DNA from: Ignavibacteriota bacterium
Lineage (GTDB): Bacteria > Bacteroidota > Ignavibacteria > UBA10030 > BY39
Direction of reading: 5' to 3'
Length of the DNA: 64,000 nucleotides
Assembly (NCBI GenBank): GCA_003327435.1
Contig: QOQV01000007.1
Location: forward strand, 62,001 to 126,000
In this document: piece after piece, positions 18,344 through 25,549 of the stretch
Position numbering within the stretch: position 1 is the stretch's first letter
Layout of the letters: each line of letters begins with the position of its first letter
Notes under the pieces: generated by a model
Databases searched by the model: none
The model's input: the letters and a program-made list of their open reading frames with translations, nothing else
What the model was told of the DNA's origin: nothing
Made by a program: the position numbers and the translations under genes

Positions 18344-19597
18344 TTAGCTTTTTTCTGCCCAGACCTGAACCAGGTTTATAATCGTCTCCACTGCTTTTTG
18401 CATATCCTGAATGCTTATCCATTCGCGTTTTGAATGAAATGAGTGTCCACCAGCGAACAGATTTGGAGTTGGTAAACCCATAAAACAGAGCCGTGCCCCA
18501 TCTGTTCCACCACGAATAATACTCAACTTTGGTTCTATTCCTGCCCTTCTTATTGCCTCCTTCGCATATTCAATAACAAAAGGATATTGATCCAGAATGT
18601 ATCGCATATTGCGATATGATTCGTCAATCTTTAAATCAATTTTTGATTTTGGATATTTATTCGATATTTCGTTACAAAGGTTTTTCAAATAATCTTCTTT
18701 TTCCTTCAATCCGTTTTCTTCAAAATCTCGAATTAAAAATTTTATCACAGTTTGTTCAACACCACCATTAATTATGTGAGGATGTACATAACCCTCGCGT
18801 TTCTCGGTGGTTTCTGGAGACATCCTGTCCTTGGGTAATTTCTCGATTAGTTCAGCAGCTATTTTTACACTATTAACCATTTTATTTTTTGCGTAACCTG
18901 GATGGATATTTCTACCGGTAATTGTAATTGTTACTGAATCGGCGCAGAAAGTTTCGTTTTCAATTTCACCAAGTTGTTCTCCATCAACTGTGTATGCATA
19001 ATCGGCACCAAATTTTTTTACATCAAAGTATTTCGTTCCACTACCAATCTCTTCATCTGGAGTAATACAGATTCTAATTTTACCATGTTTTATTTCAGGA
19101 TGTTGAATAAGATAATTTATAGCATCAAAAATTTCCGCAATACCGGCTTTATCATCTGCTCCAAGCAGTGTTGTTCCATCAGTTGTAATAATATCGTGTC
19201 CGATCTTGTTCTTGAGATCTGGATTATCTTCAACTGTAATTACAATTGATGTATCACCGGGTAATTTTATATCTCCACCCTGATAGTTGTAATGAATTAT
19301 CGGCTTGACATTTTCTCCTGTCACATCAGGGGAAGTGTCGAGGTGGGCAATCAAACCAAGAACCGGAACTTTTTTATCTGTATTTGCTTCCAGAGTTGCT
19401 GTTACATAACCACATTCGTCCATCTGTGCATCTTTGAGTCCCATTTCTTGAAGTTCTTTTACAAGTTCAGCACCAAGAATCTTCTGTTTCTCAGTGCTTG
19501 GAAATGTGTTTGATTCCTCAGACGATTGAGTATCATATTTTACATACTTTAAAAATCTTTCTACGCAAGTAAAGTTTATTTTCATTTTGCTTTCCAT
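18344..19597 (-). CDS. pepT: Peptidase T (aminotripeptidase)
   Basis: PepT is a cytoplasmic di-zinc M20 peptidase that removes the N-terminal residue of tripeptides. The 417-residue protein contains the metal-binding HLDTSPD block (~83-89), GADDKAGIAEI, the catalytic glutamates in TPDEEIGSG, VDGEQLGE, and the late zinc ligand in AGGHSFHSKREW. Length and order match the family. A second possible ATG is 4 codons in (19585); the first is kept because neither has a clearly better ribosome site. It lies upstream of the NfrA-like gene on the same strand (64-bp gap) with no terminator between, so co-transcription is possible but functionally unexplained. Confidence 0.95.
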   Translation of the reverse strand: MESKMKINFTCVERFLKYVKYDTQSSEESNTFPSTEKQKILGAELVKELQEMGLKDAQMDECGYVTATLEANTDKKVPVLGLIAHLDTSPDVTGENVKPIIHYNYQGGDIKLPGDTSIVITVEDNPDLKNKIGHDIITTDGTTLLGADDKAGIAEIFDAINYLIQHPEIKHGKIRICITPDEEIGSGTKYFDVKKFGADYAYTVDGEQLGEIENETFCADSVTITITGRNIHPGYAKNKMVNSVKIAAELIEKLPKDRMSPETTEKREGYVHPHIINGGVEQTVIKFLIRDFEENGLKEKEDYLKNLCNEISNKYPKSKIDLKIDESYRNMRYILDQYPFVIEYAKEAIRRAGIEPKLSIIRGGTDGARLCFMGLPTPNLFAGGHSFHSKREWISIQDMQKAVETIINLVQVWAEKS

Positions 19598-19644
19598 TTT
19601 TTGTTATTTGGTGAATTATAATAATTTATATTGAAATATAAAAA

Positions 19645-20766
19645 TCATTTCATCACTTTTCTAAATCTTAAAATACTGAAGCTGAGAATCACAATACCAA
19701 AAACAAATAAAGCAATTGTTTGAGGAAGCAGTGAGTATAAATTTGCACCTTTAAGTATTATTCCTCTTATAATTTCAAGGAAGTACCTTAGGGGAATCAA
19801 GTAGGTAATTTGTTGAATTATCCACGGAAAATTACTAATAGGAAATGTAAAACCAGAGAGAAAAATAAACGGGAAAAAGAAGAAAAATTGTGCCGTTAAC
19901 ATTGCCTGTTGCTGCGTTTTAGATATTGTTGAAACAAATATACCCAATCCGAATGTTGTCATAACGAAAAGTCCGCTCAATGTAAATAAAAGTAATACGC
20001 TACCTTTTATCGGAATCTGAAACCACAATACTGCAACGGTTAACACAAGCAAAACATTTATAAAACCGATAATTATGTATGGGATAATTTTACCAAGTAT
20101 AAGTTGATGCGATTTGATTGGTGTTACAAGCAGTTGATCGAGTGTACCGAGTTCTTTTTCTTTTACAATCGAAACCGATGTCAGGGTCATTGTAATAATC
20201 ATAAGCACAAGAGCAATAACGCCGGGTATCATAAAGTTTGCACTGCGTAAATCTGGATTGTACCATACTCTTGGTTCAGCAGAAACTCTTGGTGCGCGAA
20301 CAGGAAAATTTTGCAATCTTGAAATTAAAATATTTTTAGAATATTTAGTAATAATTTGAGATACATATGCGATACTAATATTTGTTGTATTGGCATCCGC
20401 ACCGTCTGCGAATATACCTAATTGAGTTTGTCTACCAGTAAGGATATCTGATGTGAAGTTTTTGGGAATCACTATTGCAAGTGTTGCCAAACCTCTATCA
20501 AGATAATAATCAATCTCGTTTTCGCTTGAAATATAATCAATTAAAGTAAAGTAATTGGAATTCGTAAACTGATTAATAAAAGTTCTCGATATATCCGTAT
20601 TATCTTTGTCTAAAACTATAAGTCCAATGTTTTTGATATCGAGAGTTGCTGCGTATCCAAGTATAATTATTTGAAGTACTGGTAAAATGAAAATTATCGG
20701 CAGAATCCTTTTGTCTCTTTTAATCTGTATAAATTCTTTAATTACAAGATGGACAATAACTTTCAC
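19645..20766 (-). CDS. ABC-2 type transporter permease (YbhR/YbhS-like), distal gene
   Basis: The protein has an N-terminal membrane segment, a large periplasmic part and five C-terminal membrane helices, typical of ABC-2 exporters (VPGVIALVLMIITMT block, KEKELGTLDQLLVTP loop). An ATG at 20820 would add 18 residues, but I prefer the GTG at 20766. It is preceded by GGAGTT at a good distance, its GTG overlaps the upstream stop as GTGA, and the resulting start (VKVIVHLVIKEFIQIKRDKR) aligns with that of the paralogous upstream permease. The protein is then 373 residues. It is the last gene of the five-gene export operon and pairs with the upstream permease as a heterodimer. Confidence 0.85.
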   Translation of the reverse strand: MKVIVHLVIKEFIQIKRDKRILPIIFILPVLQIIILGYAATLDIKNIGLIVLDKDNTDISRTFINQFTNSNYFTLIDYISSENEIDYYLDRGLATLAIVIPKNFTSDILTGRQTQLGIFADGADANTTNISIAYVSQIITKYSKNILISRLQNFPVRAPRVSAEPRVWYNPDLRSANFMIPGVIALVLMIITMTLTSVSIVKEKELGTLDQLLVTPIKSHQLILGKIIPYIIIGFINVLLVLTVAVLWFQIPIKGSVLLLFTLSGLFVMTTFGLGIFVSTISKTQQQAMLTAQFFFFFPFIFLSGFTFPISNFPWIIQQITYLIPLRYFLEIIRGIILKGANLYSLLPQTIALFVFGIVILSFSILRFRKVMK

Positions 20767-21899
20767 TTTTCTAACTCCTTCCGCGTCATAAAAATGCTTA
20801 TTCCTAAAGTAAGGATGCAAAATAAAAATAGGAATACTAACTGTTCCCAGAAAGCTTCGATTCCGGTTCCTTTAATCATTACACACCTGAGTGCAACTAA
20901 ATAATATTTTGCAGGTACAATATGTGTTATAATCTGTAACCAGATAGGCATATTTTTTATTGGGAATATAAAGCCCGATAAAAGAAAAGTTGGAAGTAAA
21001 GAAGAAAGCACAGAAATCAGAAAAGCTATCGCTTGAGTTTTAGCAATAGAAGAAATTAATAGCCCTTGCCCAAGCGCACCCATTAAGAAAAGCATAGTAG
21101 CAAGATAAAACAAAAGAATACTTCCCTGAATGGTTATGTTAAACAAGATTGCACTCATAATCAACACTAAAGTAGATGCAACAAGGGATATAGCCAGGTA
21201 AGGCAAACTCTTCCCGATTATTATTTCATAAGATTTCAGAGGTGATACAATAATTTGTTCAATTGTGCCCTGTTCTTTTTCACGCACAAGCGACATACTT
21301 GTCGAAACTACACCTACAATCATTAAAATCATTCCAAAAAGTCCGGGTATTAAATACCTGGAACTTTTGAGATCCGGATTATACCAGAACCTGTTCCTGA
21401 TTTCAATTGGGATTCTGAAATTAACACCCTGTTTCAAAATTGTTTGTGAAAGAATTTTTGTGGAGTAGCTTTGTATTGCTGCATTGATATAACCGAGAGC
21501 ATTCGATGCAGTGTTTGCGTTTGAACCATCAATAATGACCTGCACAACGGCTTCTTTTCCAGAAAGTAAATTCTTCGAGAAATCTCTGTTGATAGATATT
21601 AATACAAGGACTTCGCCCTTCTCTAAATATTTATCAGCATCGGTAATATTATCTATCTGTTTATAAACAATAAAATACTCAGTATGAGAAAAGTATTTAA
21701 TAAAATTTGAACTTTCTTGCGTTTTATCTTCGTCATAAAATAAAATTTTAATATGCTTTACATCAAAATTTAATGCGTACCCAACCATCACCAATAAAAA
21801 GGCAGGTGCCAACAACATTATAGCAAGTGTTCTTTTATCTCTTCCAATTTGCTTTAATTCTTTTTTAACAATTGGAATTATATTAAATTTTCCAGGCAT
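20763..21899 (-). CDS. ABC-2 type transporter permease (YbhS/YbhR-like)
   Basis: A 378-residue permease, paralogous to the next gene. It has an N-terminal helix after KKELKQIGRDKRT, an extracytoplasmic domain (~50-170) and a C-terminal bundle of about five helices with the conserved YLIPGLFGMILM and REKEQGTIEQIIVSPLK motifs. With the downstream permease and two ATPases it should form an ABC exporter of drugs, lipids or metabolites, as in E. coli YbhGFSR or YhiI-RbbA-YhhJ. Its start lies 3 nt after the upstream ATPase stop. Confidence 0.88.
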   Translation of the reverse strand: MPGKFNIIPIVKKELKQIGRDKRTLAIMLLAPAFLLVMVGYALNFDVKHIKILFYDEDKTQESSNFIKYFSHTEYFIVYKQIDNITDADKYLEKGEVLVLISINRDFSKNLLSGKEAVVQVIIDGSNANTASNALGYINAAIQSYSTKILSQTILKQGVNFRIPIEIRNRFWYNPDLKSSRYLIPGLFGMILMIVGVVSTSMSLVREKEQGTIEQIIVSPLKSYEIIIGKSLPYLAISLVASTLVLIMSAILFNITIQGSILLFYLATMLFLMGALGQGLLISSIAKTQAIAFLISVLSSLLPTFLLSGFIFPIKNMPIWLQIITHIVPAKYYLVALRCVMIKGTGIEAFWEQLVFLFLFCILTLGISIFMTRKELEK

Positions 21900-21902
21900 A
21901 CC

Positions 21903-22841
21903 TTAAGTTTCAACCTCAGCTTTAGTAAAATGTATAAAAACATCTTCAAGTGATGGAACAATACGTCTAACGCCCAAGACATCTATCGCATGAGTGTTTA
22001 AAAATTGAGTTATTTTATCAATTCCATTTTCTGTTTTAAAAATTCCAGTATGTATTGAATTACCAAAAATTGATGTCTCGTAAACCCATGTTTCATTTTG
22101 CAGTAAAGCCATTGCTTCGACAGGTTTATTACAGCTTATCTCATAAATTTCAAACATATCGAGCATATTTTTTAATTCGCTTGGTGTGCCTATTGCTTTA
22201 ATTTTTCCGCTATAGATTAAAGCAATTCTATTACAATATTCAGCTTCATCGAGGTAGTGAGTTGTAACAAATAAAGTGGTTCCATTTTCTGCAAGATTAT
22301 AGATTAATTCCCAAAAATTTCTTCTGGATACAGGATCCACACCAGCTGTTGGTTCATCAAGGAACAAAACTTTTGGTTGATGTACTATAGCACAGGCAAG
22401 TGCAAGTCGTTGTTTCCAGCCAAAAGGCAACTCGTTAGCCAATCTTTTCTCTATGCCGTTTAAGCCGACGAGTTCAATTATTTCCTTTTTACGATTTAAC
22501 AAAAACTCATTTTTCAATCCATAAACGCCTGCAAAAAACTTAATATTCTCTTCTACAGTTAAATCTTCATAAAGCGAAAATTTTTGAGACATATAGCCAA
22601 TATTTTTTCTGACGCTGAACGCTTGATTTTTCACATCATATCCAGCGACAGATGCGCTCCCTGAGGTTGGTTTAATTAAAGCACATAACATTTTTATTGT
22701 TGTAGATTTTCCTGCTCCGTTTGGACCTAGAAAACCAAATATCTCTCCAGAATGAACTTCGAAACTTATACTGTCAACTGCAATAAATTTACCAAAAACT
22801 TTTTTTAGATTTCTTACCTCGATTGTGTTTATATTGTTCAT
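21903..22841 (-). CDS. ABC transporter ATP-binding protein with variant signature (YbhF second-half-like)
   Basis: A 312-residue ATPase with Walker A GPNGAGKST (~39-47), a Q-loop in MSQKFSLY, Walker B VLFLDEP and a switch His in TTHYLDEAE. The ABC signature reads LPFGWKQ instead of LSGGxKQ. This variant is what I recall from the C-terminal nucleotide-binding half of the fused YbhF/RbbA ATPases, so the gene appears to be that half as a separate protein. The tail (~225-312) contains the DxLGVRRIVPSLEDVFIHF ending common to these ATPases. It overlaps nothing but follows the previous gene by 1 nt. Confidence 0.88.
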   Translation of the reverse strand: MNNINTIEVRNLKKVFGKFIAVDSISFEVHSGEIFGFLGPNGAGKSTTIKMLCALIKPTSGSASVAGYDVKNQAFSVRKNIGYMSQKFSLYEDLTVEENIKFFAGVYGLKNEFLLNRKKEIIELVGLNGIEKRLANELPFGWKQRLALACAIVHQPKVLFLDEPTAGVDPVSRRNFWELIYNLAENGTTLFVTTHYLDEAEYCNRIALIYSGKIKAIGTPSELKNMLDMFEIYEISCNKPVEAMALLQNETWVYETSIFGNSIHTGIFKTENGIDKITQFLNTHAIDVLGVRRIVPSLEDVFIHFTKAEVET

Positions 22842-22842
22842 A

Positions 22843-23757
22843 CTATTGGTTTTTTGTCATTGCTATAAATACATCTTCCATCGATGGAATTATCTCGCGA
22901 ATACTCAAAGCTTTCACCTGATATTTATTTAAGATATTTAGCAGAGCCTGTGAATTTATATCCTTTGCTGTTGTTATGTGTAATCTATCACCAAACATTT
23001 GAACATTAAGAAAATTATCTTCTTTTAGTAGAGTATGGTAAACAGTTCTGGTATCTGGGCAGATCACTTCAAAGATTTTATCTTTGATAAATTGTTTAAT
23101 TTTTTGTGGCACATCACACGCAAGGATTTTACCTCTATTTATCAAAGCGATGCGATTGCATCTTTCTGCTTCATCCAGATAAGGCGTCGCCATTAAGATT
23201 GTCATTCCAGTTTTTAACAGTTCAGACAATATTTTCCAGAATTCCCTTCTGGAAACTGGATCAACGCCAACGGTGGGTTCGTCCAATAGTAAAAGTTTTG
23301 GATTATGAATAAGACAGCAAGCAAGCGCAAGTTTCTGTTTCATTCCTCCAGATAAATATTCTGCAAAAGTATTGCGAAACTTTTTTAGACGGGTAAATTC
23401 AAGTAGTTCTTCTTTCCGGTTTTGATAATTTTTCTGATTATGGATTTCTGCAAAAAAATTAATGTTTTCATCTACTGTCAAATCTCCATATAAACTAAAT
23501 CTCTGCGATAGATACCCAATTTTACTTTTAATTTCTTTTCTATGTAAATTCCAATTTAGCTCAAATATTTTTAATTCTCCAGATGTTTGTGTAAGAATTC
23601 CACAACAGATTCTTATAAAGGTTGATTTACCAGCACCATCTGGACCTACAATACTAAATATTTCCCCCTGATTAACCTTTAAGGTGAGATTATCCAGTGC
23701 AATTACATCATTAAAATTTTTAGTTAACTCCTTTGCGTTGATTGCAATGCTATTCAT
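22843..23757 (-). CDS. ABC transporter ATP-binding protein (YbhF first-half-like)
   Basis: A 304-residue ATPase with Walker A GPDGAGKST (~39-47), Q-loop LSQRFSLY, canonical signature LSGGMKQ (~139), Walker B LLLLDEP and D-loop GVDPVSRREFW. The switch position reads ATPYLDEAE, with Pro where the catalytic His normally sits (TTHYLDEAE in its partner), so this site may be catalytically weak. It is paralogous to the adjacent ATPase, and together they equal the two halves of E. coli YbhF. It is 3 nt downstream of the HlyD-like gene. Confidence 0.88.
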   Translation of the reverse strand: MNSIAINAKELTKNFNDVIALDNLTLKVNQGEIFSIVGPDGAGKSTFIRICCGILTQTSGELKIFELNWNLHRKEIKSKIGYLSQRFSLYGDLTVDENINFFAEIHNQKNYQNRKEELLEFTRLKKFRNTFAEYLSGGMKQKLALACCLIHNPKLLLLDEPTVGVDPVSRREFWKILSELLKTGMTILMATPYLDEAERCNRIALINRGKILACDVPQKIKQFIKDKIFEVICPDTRTVYHTLLKEDNFLNVQMFGDRLHITTAKDINSQALLNILNKYQVKALSIREIIPSMEDVFIAMTKNQ

Positions 23758-23760
23758 TTT

Positions 23761-24720
23761 TTATCGTGTTTGTATAACAACATCTGCAGGTAAGCCAGCT
23801 TTCAGCGAATGATCCTGATTTGGAATTTTTATCTTAACACCAAATACTAATTTAACTCGTTCCTCTTTAGTCTGGATGTTTTTAGGTGTAAATTCTGCTT
23901 CGGGAGAAATGTAAACCACTTCACCAGAAAATTTTCTATCGGGAAATGCATCAACTTTTATTTCTGCTATATTACCCAATTTAACTTTTGGAAGTTGTGT
24001 TACCGGTAAATAAACCATAATGTACAATTCATCCAGATTTGCGATTCGGAAAAGCGGTGTTCCATAGTTAACCAGCTCTCCCTTTTCAACAATTTTCTTT
24101 GTTATATAACCATCGATAGGGGATATAATTACGCAATCTGAAATTTTTTTCCGAAGTAATTTAGTTTGAGCCGTTGCTTGCTCAAACCTTGCCTTAGCTG
24201 CATCAATTTCTTCCTGTCTTGCCCCGGTTTTTAATTTCTCCAAAACCTGCTTAGCTGAATTAAATTGTGCTTCTGCTATTTCGTATCTGGTTTTAACATC
24301 TTCAAGTTGTTTAGTGCTTATGCTCCCGGTAGTAAAAAGCTCCTCCATACGTTTATAATCGTCGCTTGCATTCTTATAATTTGCTTCGGCTTGTTTCAAA
24401 TTTTCCTCCGCCTGTTTAATATCTTCTTTTCTTGAACCGCGGGATAATAGCAGATATTGGGCTTCGGCAGATTTTTCAGCGGCAACCGCCTGTAGATATT
24501 GCAAAGAATATTCGGTTGAGTCAATAAATGCAAGTGTGTCGCCCGCTGCAACTTTATAACCTTCATCAACCTTTAACGAAATTATTTGCCCAGTAACTTT
24601 TGAACTAATATTCACCTCGATTGTCTCAATTGTTCCTGTCAATGAAATTCTATCGTTCGTGTTGTCAGAGCAAGATGATACAATTAGCGTAAACAGAATT
24701 ATTGCAGAGAGATTCTTCAT
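23761..24720 (-). CDS. HlyD-family membrane-fusion lipoprotein (YbhG/YhiI-like)
   Basis: A 319-residue periplasmic adaptor protein. A lipoprotein signal ending VSSC places the lipidated Cys at residue 17. A split biotinyl/lipoyl-like domain (~28-75 and ~200-235) flanks a long coiled-coil hairpin rich in Ala, Glu, Lys and Gln (~78-195), followed by a beta-barrel domain with GxxAEIKVDAFPDRKFSGEVVYISP. This is the architecture of adaptors linking an inner-membrane ABC exporter to an outer-membrane channel. It is the first gene of the operon. No TolC-like gene is in the window. Lipid anchoring instead of a membrane helix is the AcrA-like form. Confidence 0.9.
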   Translation of the reverse strand: MKNLSAIILFTLIVSSCSDNTNDRISLTGTIETIEVNISSKVTGQIISLKVDEGYKVAAGDTLAFIDSTEYSLQYLQAVAAEKSAEAQYLLLSRGSRKEDIKQAEENLKQAEANYKNASDDYKRMEELFTTGSISTKQLEDVKTRYEIAEAQFNSAKQVLEKLKTGARQEEIDAAKARFEQATAQTKLLRKKISDCVIISPIDGYITKKIVEKGELVNYGTPLFRIANLDELYIMVYLPVTQLPKVKLGNIAEIKVDAFPDRKFSGEVVYISPEAEFTPKNIQTKEERVKLVFGVKIKIPNQDHSLKAGLPADVVIQTR

Positions 24721-24751
24721 AATTCACCATAGCAAAATTTTAGTTGTTCAA

Positions 24752-24780
24752 AATATAATTAAAACAGAAGGGATTAGCAA
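24752..24780 (-). promoter_or_regulatory. Predicted promoter of the HlyD-ABC export operon
   Basis: On the minus strand TTGCTA (24780-24775), a 17-bp spacer and TATATT (24757-24752) lie about 32-60 bp upstream of the HlyD ATG at 24720. A further TTGACA (24797-24792) lies just upstream but has no good -10 at 16-18 bp. Confidence 0.4.
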
Positions 24781-24879
24781 ATATATAAAAGTGTCAATTT
24801 TGATTCAATTTTTAACATTTTCTATTCAAAAATTTTTAAAAAACTACATAAAAATGTGGTTTCTTTAAGATGGAAATTA

Positions 24880-24944
24880 ATTATATTGATTGTAACGGTA
24901 TTGCTTAATAAACAAATAAAATAAAAATCAATAATCAATATAAT
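24880..24944. repeat. 12-bp perfect inverted repeat
   Basis: ATTATATTGATT at 24880-24891 pairs with AATCAATATAAT at 24933-24944. It sits just before the AAGGAGA ribosome-binding sequence at 24947. It could be a leader hairpin or the end of a lost element; no coding region is bracketed by it. Confidence 0.5.
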
Positions 24945-24957
24945 GTAAGGAGATTAA

Positions 24958-25068
24958 ACGAAAAAGTTAATTCTAATGAGCCACCGACTTTTTTTTAAAA
25001 TCCAAATGTTAACGGGACAACTATTAGATAAAATTATCAAAATAACAATTATCCAATATTTCTATTAA
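24958..25068 (+). pseudogene. Possible relic of a short exported-protein gene with ACG in place of the start codon
   Basis: A strong AAGGAGA sequence is followed at normal spacing by ACG AAA AAG TTA ATT CTA ATG, which would read MKKLILM if the first codon were ATG. The frame continues for 37 codons to TAA at 25066. Only the first residues look like a signal peptide; the rest matches nothing I know. This may be a decayed gene start or chance. An internal ATG at 24976 could also be used. Confidence 0.2.
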
Positions 25069-25087
25069 ACAAAAAAAGGGGTAAATT

Positions 25088-25336
25088 ATGAAAAAATTCA
25101 ATTATTTTTTACTTTGCTGTATAATGTATTCTGTTCTGACGACGAAAGTTGTAATAGCACAAGGAACAGTTTGTATTATACCAGACAATGGCAACGGCAC
25201 AATTGATCTCCCAGCTATATGTCCTTACACTACACCTGTCAATGAAACAATTGATATAAATGGTGGGCTCGCATCAGGTGATACTAAACTGCTCATAATA
25301 AAATTGTTGGGGTTGGTAATCAATCATTTAGTATGA
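25088..25336 (+). CDS. Short exported protein, probably a truncated remnant of a larger secreted protein
   Basis: The 82-residue product has a clear signal peptide (1-24, ending VIAQ) after a GGGGTAA ribosome site. The next ~40 residues (PDNGNGTIDLP, CPYTTP, ING-GLASGDT) resemble the start of a module seen in large secreted bacterial proteins, where the motif continues GLPPGTTIE. Here the similarity stops at residue ~65 and the reading frame ends soon after, so I read it as a truncated or decayed gene. An alternative is a real small secreted peptide with two cysteines. The downstream 213 bp hold no continuation in any frame. Confidence 0.45.
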   Translation: MKKFNYFLLCCIMYSVLTTKVVIAQGTVCIIPDNGNGTIDLPAICPYTTPVNETIDINGGLASGDTKLLIIKLLGLVINHLV

Positions 25337-25403
25337 GGTAAATAGTTTCTCATCAGTTGTATATTTTTATCGTTTAATTGTAAATGAAATACTGAAAAAA
25401 GAG

Positions 25404-25427
25404 GGCATAAATAAAAATATTTTTGCC
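25404..25427 (-). terminator. Hairpin, terminator-like on the minus strand
   Basis: GGCA-T-AAATA, loop AAAA, TATTT-T-TGCC forms a 10-position stem with one T-T mismatch. On the minus strand it is followed by CTCTTTTTT, as in an intrinsic terminator. No minus-strand gene lies immediately to the right, so it may stop antisense transcription or be left from a lost gene. Confidence 0.3.
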
Positions 25428-25549
25428 TAACAAAGTAAAGTGATCTTAACTAAATAAACAATTATAATTAGATAACTCTCCAATTTCTTTTGATAATCTA
25501 TCACTGCGAAGTTGGAAATATTTTTAATAATTAACTTAGGAGTAACACT

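Larger units (their letters stand above)
24721..25087. other. Divergent intergenic region with a long inverted repeat
   Basis: This 367-bp AT-rich gap contains the export-operon promoter at its left end, a perfect 12-bp inverted repeat (24880-24891 and 24933-24944) separated by 41 bp, and a good Shine-Dalgarno sequence (AAGGAGA) that precedes ACG rather than ATG (see 24958-25068). Confidence 0.45.

Noticed and set aside
20767-20820. ATG at 20820 as the start of the distal ABC-2 permease
   Set aside because: It would overlap the upstream permease by 58 bp and add 18 residues without a counterpart in the paralogue; the GTG at 20766 has GGAG and a GTGA overlap.
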